From: Flavobacterium sp. WC2421
GTDB lineage: Bacteria; Bacteroidota; Bacteroidia; Flavobacteriales; Flavobacteriaceae
Length of the DNA stretch: 64,000 nucleotides
Assembly (NCBI RefSeq): GCF_040822115.1
Contig: NZ_CP162004.1
Span: 1,178,001 to 1,242,000, forward strand
Reading direction: 5' to 3'
A program made the position numbers and the translations under genes. Below are positions 53,730 to 63,600 of the stretch, piece after piece. Under the pieces are notes generated by a model. That model had not been told where the DNA came from. It searched no databases and worked only from the letters and a program-made list of their open reading frames with translations. Numbering within the stretch: the stretch's first letter is position 1; every line of letters begins with the position of its first letter.

Positions 53730-54089
53730 ATGAATATTTTTGTTGGAAGCCTTCCATTCAGTATTGAGGAAGCAGATTTAAGAGAGTCTTTCGAGGCTTA
53801 CGGAGCAGTTGATTCAGTTAAAATCATTACTGATAAATTTACTGGAAGAAGTAAAGGATTTGGTTTTGTTGAAATGACAAATGATGATGAAGCTCAAAAA
53901 GCGATTGACGAATTGAACGGAGCTACTGTTCAAGGACGTGCTATTGTGGTTAACAAATCTGAGCCAAAACCAGAAGGAGAAAGAAGAAGTTTTAATAACA
54001 ACCGTGGTGGAGGTGACTCTCGTGGTGGTTATGGTGGAAACAGCCGTGGTGGAGATAACCGTGGTGGTGGAAACAGAGGAGGATATTAA
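53730..54089 (+). CDS. Glycine-rich RNA-binding protein (RRM domain)
   Basis: A 119-residue protein. One RRM fills about residues 1-80, with RNP2 as IFVGSL and RNP1 as KGFGFVEM, both with aromatic RNA-contacting residues. The tail (about 85-119) is rich in Gly, Arg and Asn (RGG-like units such as NRGGGDSRGGYGGNSRGG). Such proteins in Bacteroidota are thought to act as global RNA-binding proteins. It has a promoter and strong terminator of its own. Its RNA targets cannot be predicted here. Confidence 0.93.
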   Translation: MNIFVGSLPFSIEEADLRESFEAYGAVDSVKIITDKFTGRSKGFGFVEMTNDDEAQKAIDELNGATVQGRAIVVNKSEPKPEGERRSFNNNRGGGDSRGGYGGNSRGGDNRGGGNRGGY

Positions 54090-54111
54090 TATTCTTTTTA
54101 ACAACTATAAA

Positions 54112-54145
54112 AAAAGGGGACAATTTACATTGTCCCCTTTTTTGT
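54112..54145 (+). terminator. Terminator after the RRM protein gene
   Basis: AAAGGGGACAAT (54113-54124) pairs perfectly with ATTGTCCCCTTT (54129-54140) around TTAC, then T. Confidence 0.9.
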
Positions 54146-54152
54146 TTGATAT

Positions 54153-54194
54153 ATTCCTTTTAGAGATGCACTACAGTGTATCTCTAAAAGGAAT
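54153..54194. terminator. Near-perfect 42-nt inverted repeat after leuB
   Basis: Two 20-nt arms (54153-54172 and 54175-54194) pair throughout, with one G-U, around a 2-nt centre. It begins 9 nt beyond the leuB stop on the minus strand. There is no clear T run, so it may be a transcript-end stabiliser or terminator for leuB, or a repeat. Confidence 0.55.
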
Positions 54195-54202
54195 TATTAT
54201 TT

Positions 54203-55264
54203 TTATAGATTAGCGACTAACCAATCTCCAACATCACTTGTTTTATATGCTGTAGCTCCTTTTGGTGCTAAATCTTCGGTAACGATTCCTTGTTCCAATG
54301 ATTTATTAACTACAGCTCTAATCGCTTCCGCTTCTTCTTTTAAACCAAAAGCATCTTCAAACATCATTGCTGCCGATAATATGGTTGCTAATGGATTTGC
54401 TATATTTAATCCAGTAGCTTGCGGGTAAGACCCGTGAATTGGTTCGTATAGCGAAGTATGTTCTCCTACTGATGCAGATGGCATTAATCCCATAGATCCT
54501 GAAATTACAGATGCTTCATCAGTTAAAATATCTCCAAATAAATTCTCAGTAATCAATACGTCATACGAATTTGGCCATTGTACCAAACGCATTGCAACAG
54601 CATCAACAAATTCATAGCTAACAGTTACTTCAGGATAATCTTTTTCCATAGCTTGCACTGTTTCTCTCCATAAACGAGAAGTCTCTAGAACATTAGCTTT
54701 GTCAACGCAACACAATTTTTTTGTGCGTGTCATTGCTAATTCAAAACCTTTTTTTGCCAAACGTTGTACTTCTGCTCTTGTGTAAACACAGTTATCAAAA
54801 GCGGTTTCTCCACCGTCTCTTCTTCCTTTTTCTCCAAAGTAGATTCCTCCGGTTAATTCTCTTAAGAAAACCAAATCAGTTCCTTCAATACGTTCTCTTT
54901 TTAAAGGAGAATTGTCAATTAGAGAAGGGAAAGTGAAAGTAGGGCGAACATTAGCAAATAAACCTAGTTTTTTACGCATCAACAATAATCCTTGTTCTGG
55001 TCTAACTGGTGCAGAAGGATCATTATCGTATTTTGGGTGACCAATAGCTCCAAATAAAACGGCATCAGCAGCCATACATATTTCATGTGTTTCATCTGGA
55101 TAAGGAACTCCAACAGCATCAATTGCACAGGCTCCAGTAAGAGCTGGTGTCCAAGTGATTTCATGGTTGAATTTTTTTGCAATGGCATCCGAAACTTTTA
55201 CAGCTTCATTGATTACTTCAGGTCCAATTCCGTCTCCTGCCAAAAGTGCGATAGTATATTTCAT
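54203..55264 (-). CDS. leuB: 3-isopropylmalate dehydrogenase
   Basis: A 353-residue NAD-dependent enzyme that oxidises 3-isopropylmalate to the precursor of leucine. The substrate motif YEPIHGSYPQATGLNIANPL and the early IALLAGDGIGPEV are typical. The length is normal. It is the last gene of the leucine cluster, 53 nt after the leuA-like gene. Confidence 0.96.
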   Translation of the reverse strand: MKYTIALLAGDGIGPEVINEAVKVSDAIAKKFNHEITWTPALTGACAIDAVGVPYPDETHEICMAADAVLFGAIGHPKYDNDPSAPVRPEQGLLLMRKKLGLFANVRPTFTFPSLIDNSPLKRERIEGTDLVFLRELTGGIYFGEKGRRDGGETAFDNCVYTRAEVQRLAKKGFELAMTRTKKLCCVDKANVLETSRLWRETVQAMEKDYPEVTVSYEFVDAVAMRLVQWPNSYDVLITENLFGDILTDEASVISGSMGLMPSASVGEHTSLYEPIHGSYPQATGLNIANPLATILSAAMMFEDAFGLKEEAEAIRAVVNKSLEQGIVTEDLAPKGATAYKTSDVGDWLVANL

Positions 55265-55317
55265 TATGATATTTTTTTATTACTGATTCTTTCTTTTTTT
55301 TTTGTAAAAATAGTGCT

Positions 55318-56841
55318 TTAGTTGGTAACTACGTTAAGCATTTTTTGAGTTGCTATAATTGCAGCAACAGTTTGATCGGAGTCTAGTCCTCTCGTTTTAA
55401 ACTCTTTTCCATTGTTGGTCCAAGTGATAATGGTTTCACACAAAGCATCTGAGCTACTACCAGGAGGGATACGTACTGCATAATCAATCAGCTTTGGTAA
55501 AACCAATTTTTTGCTAGTATATATTTTCGCTAATGCATTCATAAAAGCGTCAAACTGTCCGTCACCTTGTGCATGTTCTTCGATTATTTCGCCATCAATT
55601 TTCAAGCACAATGTAGTTGAGGGGCGCATACCTTTGGCGTGTGACAGTAAATAAGATTCTACCGAAATTTTTTCTTCATAGGAATGACTGTCCAGTACAT
55701 CCGAAATGATATAAGGCAAATCTTCTTTGGTTACCGTTTCTTTTTTATCACCTAGTTCAATGATTCGTTGTGTAACTAGTTTTAAATCTTCTTGGTTTAA
55801 TTTCAGTCCTAATTCTTGAAGGTTTTTTTCAATATTGGCTTTTCCAGAAGTTTTTCCTAGCGCATATTGCCTTTTTCTCCCGAAACGTTCAGGAAGTAAA
55901 TCATTAAAATAGAGATTGTTTTTATTGTCTCCATCGGCATGGATGCCCGCGGTTTGTGTAAAAACATTATCTCCTACAATAGGTTTGTTAGCAGGAATTC
56001 GATATCCAGTGAAGGTCTCTACTAATTTACTCACAGAGTATAAAGAAGATTCTTTTACGCCAATTTCTATTTGAGGTAAAAAGTCATTAATAACTGCAAC
56101 GGTACTTTCAAGCGGTGCATTTCCAGCACGTTCTCCCATTCCGTTTACCGTTACGTGTAGCCCTTGAATTCCAGCTTTTACCGCTTCCATAACATTGGCA
56201 ATACTTAAATCATAATCGTTATGAGCGTGAAAATCAAAATGGGTATTTGGGTATCTTGCTATGATTTTTGAAATAAATTCAAAAGTTTCTGAAGGAATTA
56301 AAACTCCTAAAGTATCGGGTAATAAGACTCTTTTGATAGGTTGTTTAGTCAAAAAGTCTAAATATTGAAATACATATTCGGGTGAATTACGCATTCCATT
56401 ACTCCAGTCTTCTAAATAAACATTTGTTTCAATATTATTTGCTGAGGCTAAAGTTATTGCTGTTGCAATTTCGGAAAAATGTTGTTCGGGAGTTTTTTTT
56501 AATTGATGTGTCAAATGATTCAATGAGCCTTTGGTCAATAAATTTTGAACTTTGGCTCCTGCTTTTTTCATCCATTCAATTGATAATCCGCCGTCTACAA
56601 AAGTCAAAACTTCTATGCGGTCCGTATACCCTTTTTCTTTGGACCAAGCCATAATGCCTTTTACGCCTTGAAATTCTCCTTCGCTTACTCGAGCAGAAGC
56701 AATTTCTATTCGATCAATATTTAATTCTTCCAGTAATAATTGGGCAATGGTTAGTTTTTCTGCGGCAGAAAAAGATACTCCTGAGGTTTGTTCACCATCG
56801 CGGAGTGTCGTATCCATTATTTCAATTTTTCTTTTTTCCAT
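55318..56841 (-). CDS. leuA: 2-isopropylmalate synthase-type enzyme (LeuA family)
   Basis: A 507-residue enzyme with a TIM-barrel lyase domain (about 1-280) and a C-terminal LeuA-type regulatory domain (about 370-505). Metal and catalytic motifs are TTLRDGEQTSGV, HAHNDYDLSIAN and NGMGERAGNAPLE. Its place between leuB and leuCD suggests it condenses 2-ketoisovalerate with acetyl-CoA. Citramalate or homocitrate synthase activity in the same superfamily cannot be excluded from sequence, so the symbol is a best guess. The regulatory domain implies feedback inhibition by the end product. Confidence 0.8.
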   Translation of the reverse strand: MEKRKIEIMDTTLRDGEQTSGVSFSAAEKLTIAQLLLEELNIDRIEIASARVSEGEFQGVKGIMAWSKEKGYTDRIEVLTFVDGGLSIEWMKKAGAKVQNLLTKGSLNHLTHQLKKTPEQHFSEIATAITLASANNIETNVYLEDWSNGMRNSPEYVFQYLDFLTKQPIKRVLLPDTLGVLIPSETFEFISKIIARYPNTHFDFHAHNDYDLSIANVMEAVKAGIQGLHVTVNGMGERAGNAPLESTVAVINDFLPQIEIGVKESSLYSVSKLVETFTGYRIPANKPIVGDNVFTQTAGIHADGDNKNNLYFNDLLPERFGRKRQYALGKTSGKANIEKNLQELGLKLNQEDLKLVTQRIIELGDKKETVTKEDLPYIISDVLDSHSYEEKISVESYLLSHAKGMRPSTTLCLKIDGEIIEEHAQGDGQFDAFMNALAKIYTSKKLVLPKLIDYAVRIPPGSSSDALCETIITWTNNGKEFKTRGLDSDQTVAAIIATQKMLNVVTN

Positions 56842-56872
56842 ATTCCTGTTCTAAATTCCTTTTAAAGGAAAA

Positions 56873-57676
56873 TTATTGTTGTGGTGATTGGTTTTTTCCT
56901 CTCACCTCATTTAATTTCATTGTCATCGAAATCGCTTCTGTTTCTATCCAATTATTATATTCTTCAATGGCTTTCAATCGCAAATTATTGTCTAAATAAC
57001 CTTCTTCTACCATTTGTGTTGAGCCTGCCACTTTTGACCAAATACTTATTTTCGATTTAAAATTGGAATCTTCTTTATTGTAAAACTCATCTGAGTTAAT
57101 TTTTTCAATCGAATGAAAACCCACTTCTTTAAATAAATTAGGTAAATCTTCTGCAATTCTGTTATTCATTCCAGCATCTGCTCTCCATTTTAAGAACGTA
57201 TTGTAAAATGTTTGCATACTTTCTGGTGGGGATGGATTCCATATCATATTTATGTGGTCATAATCAAGAATCGAAATTTGTCCGTTTGACTTTAATAATG
57301 ATTTCATTTTTATCAAAGCTTCTTTTGGATTGCTCAACCATTGTAATGTTCTGGCTGAAACAATTAAATCAAATTTTTCATTTGGATGGAAATCAAATAA
57401 ATCAACATGAATAAGTTCTAGATTTACGCTATTACCATACGATTTTTTGCCACTTAAAATAAAATTTTCTGTATTGTCGATTCCTGTTATTTTTCCTTTT
57501 GGTCCTATAATATTGGCAATATCCTTCGAAATTGTACCTGTCCCGCAACCTACATCTAAAACCTTCATCCCAGGTTTCAAAATTTGAATCAAGTGCCTGT
57601 AATCTTTTTTTAGACTTCTATTATCAAATATTTTATTAGCTTCTTCGTCTCTTTGTATGTGTTTGTTAGCTTTCAT
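56873..57676 (-). CDS. Class I SAM-dependent methyltransferase inside the leucine cluster
   Basis: A 267-residue methyltransferase. The SAM loop is VLDVGCGTGTISKDIA, followed by GKITGIDNTENFI and the acidic LIVSARTLQWLSNP segment. It resembles generic small-molecule methyltransferases, and I cannot name its substrate. It lies between leuD and the leuA-like gene on the same strand, 31 nt upstream of the latter, and after the hairpin that follows leuD. It is not a known leucine enzyme and may be an insertion that now drives or follows the leuA-leuB pair. Confidence 0.85.
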   Translation of the reverse strand: MKANKHIQRDEEANKIFDNRSLKKDYRHLIQILKPGMKVLDVGCGTGTISKDIANIIGPKGKITGIDNTENFILSGKKSYGNSVNLELIHVDLFDFHPNEKFDLIVSARTLQWLSNPKEALIKMKSLLKSNGQISILDYDHINMIWNPSPPESMQTFYNTFLKWRADAGMNNRIAEDLPNLFKEVGFHSIEKINSDEFYNKEDSNFKSKISIWSKVAGSTQMVEEGYLDNNLRLKAIEEYNNWIETEAISMTMKLNEVRGKNQSPQQ

Positions 57677-57750
57677 TTATAATTGAATTATTTAAATTTA
57701 TTTTTTGTCGAATAATTTTAAACAATTATACTGATTTGCTTAATTTAGAA

Positions 57751-57783
57751 AGACCCGACAGCTTTTAAAAATCTGTCAGGTCT
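57751..57783 (-). terminator. Hairpin after leuD
   Basis: AGACCCGACAG (57751-57761) pairs with CTGTCAGGTCT (57773-57783), with one G-U on one strand. It lies about 22 nt past the leuD stop on the minus strand. Similar CTGTCAGGT hairpins are common dispersed repeats in this group, as I recall, so it could be a repeat serving as a terminator. Confidence 0.6.
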
Positions 57784-57804
57784 AAATATACTGAACTCGA
57801 TTTT

Positions 57805-58401
57805 TTAGTATGGCAGTTTATCTGCAAAACCTACTATTTCTGGTTTGATATTTTGTAAATAATCAATATCATCAAAACCATTGATCATATTGTTCTTTTT
57901 GTATCCATTAATATCAAAAGATTCTTTTTCTCCAGTAGCTTTCAAAGTAATCGTTTGCTCCTGCAAGTTGATTTCTAATTCTGTTTTTGGATCCGCTTCA
58001 ATTGCTTTGAAGATTGCATCAGCAAATTGAGGGCTCACTTGAACAGGTAAAACACCAATATTCAAACAGTTTCCTTTGAAGATATCTGCAAAGAACGAAG
58101 AAACTACTGCGCGAAATCCATAATCGTAAACCGCCCAAGCAGCGTGCTCACGTGATGAACCTGAACCAAAGTTTTTCCCTCCTACCAAGATTTTTCCTGA
58201 GTAAGTTGAGTCGTTCAAAACGAAATCTGCTTTTGGAGTATCGTCTCCGTTGTATCTCCAGTCTCTGAAGAGATTGTCTCCAAAGGCTTCACGTTTAGTA
58301 GCTTTCAAGAAACGAGCAGGGATGATTTGATCTGTATCTACGTTTTCTATAGGTAGTGGCACTGCACTACTGGTAAGGATGTTAAATTTATCGTATGCCA
58401 T
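57805..58401 (-). CDS. leuD: 3-isopropylmalate dehydratase small subunit
   Basis: A 198-residue swivel-domain subunit that, with LeuC, isomerises 2-isopropylmalate to 3-isopropylmalate. The conserved NFGSGSSREHAAWAV and PIENVDTDQIIPARFL are present. Length is normal. It lies 182 nt after leuC; the spacer holds short A+T-rich repeats rather than a clear regulatory site. Confidence 0.96.
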   Translation of the reverse strand: MAYDKFNILTSSAVPLPIENVDTDQIIPARFLKATKREAFGDNLFRDWRYNGDDTPKADFVLNDSTYSGKILVGGKNFGSGSSREHAAWAVYDYGFRAVVSSFFADIFKGNCLNIGVLPVQVSPQFADAIFKAIEADPKTELEINLQEQTITLKATGEKESFDINGYKKNNMINGFDDIDYLQNIKPEIVGFADKLPY

Positions 58402-58583
58402 TTTTTGTAATTTTAGATTTTAGAATTCATATTTTAGATTCTCTTTTGAAAGACTAAATTGATATTCCAAAATGTTTTTTATTAATCATGTAAATCATTT
58501 TTCGATTGAAGATTTTAGGTCGTAATTCAGTAAAAGCTATTCGTTAGCGAAATCTAAAATCTAAAATCTGCATTCTGAAATTT
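58402..58583. repeat. leuC-leuD spacer with short inverted repeats
   Basis: TTTTAGATTTTAGAATTC near 58412-58429 and AAATCTAAAATCTAAAATCT near 58552-58571 are inverted versions of the same unit, about 130 nt apart. They could fold the spacer into one long hairpin. No coding sequence is visible. Confidence 0.5.
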
Positions 58584-59978
58584 TTAAAACAAATCTCTAG
58601 GATCTGTTAATTTTCCAGTAACTGCCGCTGCTGCTGCCATGATTGGTGAAGCTAACAGAGTTCTTGAACCTGGACCTTGACGCCCTTCGAAGTTTCTGTT
58701 TGAAGTACTTACCGCGTATTTTCCTGCGGGTACTTTGTCATCATTCATTGCTAAACAAGCAGAACATCCTGGTTGACGCAGTACAAAACCAGCTTCAGTA
58801 AGAATGTCTAATAATCCTTCTTCTTTGATTTGTGCTTCGACAACGTGAGATCCTGGAACCAACCAAGCTGTTACGTTATCTGCTTTTTTACGTCCTTTTA
58901 CAATTTCTGTAAAAGCTCTAAAATCTTCAATACGACCATTTGTACAACTACCTAAGAAAACAAAGTCAATAGGTTTTCCTATCATTACATCATCCTCTTC
59001 AAAGCCCATGTAGGCTAATGATTTTTTATAGGTTTCAGCTCCACCTTGAACTTGACTAGCATTTGGGATACTTTTAGAAATACCAATTCCCATACCTGGA
59101 TTAGTTCCATAAGTAATCATTGGTTCGATATCTGCTGCGTCGATGTTTAATTCGGCGTCAAAAATAGCATCCGCATCTGTTTTTAATGTTTTCCAGTATT
59201 CAACTGCTTTTGTCCAAGCTTCTCCTTTTGGCGCATATAATCTACCTTCAAGGAAATCGAATGTTTTTTGGTCTGGAGCAATCATACCACCACGAGCACC
59301 CATTTCGATACTTAAATTACAAACTGTCATACGACCTTCCATAGACATGTCTTCGAAAACGTTTCCGGCATATTCAGCAAAATAACCTGTTCCTCCAGAA
59401 GTTGTCAATTGAGAAATGATATAAAGTGCTACGTCTTTTGGACCTACACCTTTACTCAAAGTTCCGTTTACGTTGATACGCATTTTCTTTGGTTTTGGCT
59501 GCATAATACATTGAGTAGCCATAACCATTTCTACCTCAGAAGTTCCGATTCCAAAAGCAATCGCTCCAAAAGCTCCATGAGTAGAAGTGTGTGAATCTCC
59601 ACAAACAATGGTAGCACCAGGTAAAGTAATTCCGTTTTCAGGACCAACTACGTGAACGATTCCGTTTTTTTGATGACCTAGTCCCCAGTGTGAAATTCCA
59701 TATTCAGCAGCGTTATCCTCTAATGCTTTCAACTGATTTGCTGATAAAGCATCTTCAACTGGTAAATGTTGGTTTATTGTTGGTGTATTGTGATCGGCAG
59801 TAGCAAAAGTGCGCTCTGGATATAAAACTTTAATTCCTCTTTCTTTTAAACCTAAAAAAGCAACAGGACTAGTCACTTCATGAATGAAATGACGGTCAAT
59901 AAAAAACACGTCTGGTCCATCCTCAATTTTACGCACCACGTGCGAATCCCATACTTTGTCAAATAATGTAGTACTCAT
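58584..59978 (-). CDS. leuC: 3-isopropylmalate dehydratase large subunit
   Basis: A 464-residue aconitase-superfamily subunit. The three Cys ligands of the 4Fe-4S cluster appear in [13 protein letters not shown] and in [10 protein letters not shown]. The early signature [14 protein letters not shown] and the [16 protein letters not shown] motif are intact. It is the first gene of the leucine cluster and has an exact promoter match about 70 nt upstream. Confidence 0.96.
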   Translation of the reverse strand: MSTTLFDKVWDSHVVRKIEDGPDVFFIDRHFIHEVTSPVAFLGLKERGIKVLYPERTFATADHNTPTINQHLPVEDALSANQLKALEDNAAEYGISHWGLGHQKNGIVHVVGPENGITLPGATIVCGDSHTSTHGAFGAIAFGIGTSEVEMVMATQCIMQPKPKKMRINVNGTLSKGVGPKDVALYIISQLTTSGGTGYFAEYAGNVFEDMSMEGRMTVCNLSIEMGARGGMIAPDQKTFDFLEGRLYAPKGEAWTKAVEYWKTLKTDADAIFDAELNIDAADIEPMITYGTNPGMGIGISKSIPNASQVQGGAETYKKSLAYMGFEEDDVMIGKPIDFVFLGSCTNGRIEDFRAFTEIVKGRKKADNVTAWLVPGSHVVEAQIKEEGLLDILTEAGFVLRQPGCSACLAMNDDKVPAGKYAVSTSNRNFEGRQGPGSRTLLASPIMAAAAAVTGKLTDPRDLF

Positions 59979-60653
59979 TTTTAATATTTTTTAAGTGTAT
60001 TTCTTTAGTTCCAATCAAGTTAACTTTCTAAAATTGTAAACATGGAGAGCAAATTTAATAAAACAATTAAAGTTGTCAATTTCGATTCTTCATTATATAC
60101 GATACCCAAACTGTTTTTACGGTTGCTTACCACTTCCTTTTATCTATTTGGTGTTTTGTAAACTGTTTTTATTTTTATTTTAATTTTCTTTCGCAGATGG
60201 TTTAAAAAAGAGGTAACGGGATTTTAAAGTTTTGATGATTTAATGCCTAAAACACTAAAAGCAAACTTTTTTATGATTAAAAAACTAATATTTAGGTATT
60301 TTTGTATCGAATAATCAATGATTGTTTGTTTTTTATTTTTGGAGTAGACCTCTTTTTATTTGATTTTTAGTAGAATTAAAATTGCTTTTTCGACTGGATT
60401 GTATTTGTTTTTTTTAAGTAAATACTACGACATCCAAAAAAATGGCAGTGCAATTTTTTGTGACTTTGCCCTTCCTTTTTTGAGTTTAGCAGTATTGAAA
60501 TTGAATTTAATTTACGAATTGTGAAGAGCAATAAGATTTTTATAGTAGCGTTCTTTTGTTGATAACTTGCGTTAGTTTTTACTTAAAAAAACAACTAAAT
60601 TTGACATTCATTTTTTGTAATTCACACAAATTGCAATCACCTCATTTACAGCT
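59979..60653. other. Intergenic region between leuC and dnaE
   Basis: About 675 nt of A+T-rich sequence. Apart from the leuC promoter at its left end I see no gene, RNA, repeat or hairpin of note. I find no clean promoter match for dnaE. Confidence 0.6.
60050..60079 (-). promoter_or_regulatory. Predicted promoter of the leucine operon
   Basis: On the minus strand, TTG at 60079-60077, a 19-nt spacer and TAAATTTG at 60057-60050 match the Bacteroidota promoter exactly. The leader to leuC would be about 65 nt; it contains a 7-codon ORF with one Leu codon, which does not look like an attenuator peptide. Confidence 0.75.
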
Positions 60654-63600
60654 ATGTATTTAATATTCGATACGGAGACCACAGGATTACCAAAGCGTTG
60701 GGATGCCCCTATAACCGATACAAACAACTGGCCTCGATGTATACAAATCGCTTGGCAGCTGCATGACGATATGGGAAAACTCATCGAGCATCAAGATTAT
60801 TTGGTCAAGCCCGAAGGTTTTAATATTCCGTATGATGCAGAACGAATTCATGGAATTTCTACCGAATTGGCTCAGGAAAACGGGATTTCTTTAGCTGAAG
60901 TTTTAGAGAAGTTCAATGAAGCGTTAGGTAAAGCTAAATTTATTGTAGGTCAGAACTTAGGTTTTGACGTCAACATTATGGGTTGTGAGTTCCATCGTTT
61001 AGGAGTTGAAAGTCCAATGGCTTCCATGCCTGTCCTTGATACTTGTACGGAAGTGACTGCAAAATTACTGGAACTCCCAGGAGGTCGTGGGGGACGTTTC
61101 AAGTTGCCAACGCTAACCGAATTACATCAGTATTTATTCAATAGGCCTTTCTCTGAAGCGCACAACGCTACTGCCGATGTAGAGGCAACTACCCGATGTT
61201 TCTTTGAATTGATTAGAAGAGAAAGTTTTACTAAGGAAAAACTAGATGTTCCAGCTGGTTATTTTCAGGATTTTCAATCAAAGAATCCAAGGGAAATTCA
61301 GCTTATTGGGTTAAAACATATTAATTTAAAAGAAGCTTCAGATAAAATTCGCCAACAGTTTGGTGAAAAAGAAGTAGCTACTCTTTCTAAACAAGAACTT
61401 ACTGAGAATAAAAAAGTACTTGTAGATACTGACTTTGTACATTTGCACAATCACACCCAGTTTTCGGTTTTACAATCAACTATTAGTATTGCCCAACTAG
61501 TTAAAGCGGCTGCGCAACAAAAAATGCCAGCTGTCGCGATGACGGATCATGCGAATTTAATGGGAGCTTTTCACTTTGTTAGAGATGTTTTAAATCATAA
61601 TAAAGCAGCTGAAGCTAAGAATGCAACTTTAATTGCTGATGGTGAAGAACCAACTGAGGTTCCTATGAAACCAATTGTGGGTTGCGAGTTTTTTGTATGT
61701 GAAGATCACAAAGATAAGTCTCGAAAAGACAATGGATACCAAATAGTACTTTTGGCGAAGACAAAAAAAGGGTATCATAACTTGGCTAAAATGTCTTCAA
61801 TCGCGTATACTGAAGGTTTTTATTATGTTCCCAGAATTGATAAAAAAGTCATTCAGCAGTACAAAGAAGATGTCATAGTCTTGTCGGGAAATTTGTATGG
61901 AGAGATACCAAATAAAGTTTTAAATCTTGGTGAAAACCAAGCTGAAGAAGCCTTATTGTGGTGGAAAGAAGAATTCAAAGATGATTTCTATATTGAGGTA
62001 ATGCGTCACAATCAAGAAGATGAAAATAGGGTGAATACCACTTTAATTTCTTTGGCCAGAAAACATGATGTGAAAATTGTAGCGACAAATAATACCTTTT
62101 ATATTGATAAGGCCAATGCTAATGCGCACGATATTTTACTTTGTGTGCGAGATGGTGAAAAACAAACTACACCTATAGGTCGTGGTCGGGGTTATCGTTT
62201 TGGGTTACCCAACCAAGAATACTATTTCAAGACCGGTGAGGAGATGAAAAAACTCTTTACCGACTTGCCAGAATCGATTTCGAATCTAACTGAAATTGTT
62301 GATAAAATCGAAATTTACAATCTGGCACGGGAAGTTTTGCTGCCTAAGTTTGAAATCCCAGTAGAATTTAATGTTCCTGAAGATGCAGTAGATGGTGGAG
62401 TTCGAGGGGAAAATGCGTATTTAAGACATCTTACTTACGAAGGAGCTAATAGACGATACCCAGAAATCACGGAAGAGGTAAGGGAGCGTTTGGATTTTGA
62501 ATTATTAACTATTTCAAATTCAGGTTATCCAGGTTATTTCTTGATTGTACAAGATTTAATTGCCGAAGCGAGAAGAATGGGGGTTTCTGTAGGTCCTGGA
62601 CGTGGATCTGCAGCGGGATCAGTGGTGGCGTATTGTTTAAAAATCACCAATATTGACCCTTTAAAATACAACCTGCTTTTTGAGCGTTTCTTGAATCCCG
62701 ATCGTGTGTCATTACCCGATATTGATATCGATTTTGATGATGAAGGACGTAGCAGTGTGATGGATTATGTGATTCGAAAATACGGGTCAAAACAGGTAGC
62801 GCAAATTATTACTTACGGAAAAATGGCAACCAAATCAGCGATACGTGATACGGCTCGTGTATTGGATTTGCCTTTGTTTGAAGCGGATAAAATTGCAAAA
62901 CTAATTCCTGGGATGATGCCATCCAAATGGAATTTAGCACGATTCCTGAATGAGGATGAGGCGCTTATTAAAAAAGCGGTTCGCCCTGAAGAATATGATA
63001 AAATAAAAGAACTAATTGAGCTGGCTGGGGAAGATGGATTAGGTGGTGAGACGATTCAGCAAGCCAAAGTGTTAGAAGGAAATCTTAGAAATACAGGGAT
63101 TCACGCCTGTGGTGTAATTATTACGCCTAGTGATATTACCGATTTTGTGCCTGTAGCTACGGCCAAAGATTCCGATTTATATGTAACCCAATTTGACAAC
63201 TCCGTTGTTGAAACTGCTGGTTTGTTAAAGATGGACTTCTTGGGTTTGAAAACCCTGACCTTAATAAAAGACACGGTTAAACTAGTTAAATATAGAAGTA
63301 ATATCGATTTGAATCCGGACGAGTTTCCAATTGATGATTTGAAAACGTACGAGCTTTTTCAACGTGGAGAAACGGTAGGGATATTTCAATATGAGAGTCC
63401 TGGAATGCAGAAATACATGAAGGAATTGAAACCGACAGTTTTCCCCGATTTGATTGCCATGAATGCACTCTATCGTCCTGGACCAATTGCTTATATTCCA
63501 AGTTTTGTTAAAAGGAAAAATGGAGAAGAAGAGATTATTTATGATCTTGATGCTTGTGAGGAACTGTTGAAAGATACTTACGGGATTACAGTTTACCAAG

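Noticed and set aside
59979..60043. Leader-peptide attenuator for the leucine operon
   Set aside because: The 7-codon ORF in the leader has a single Leu codon, and I see no alternative hairpins.
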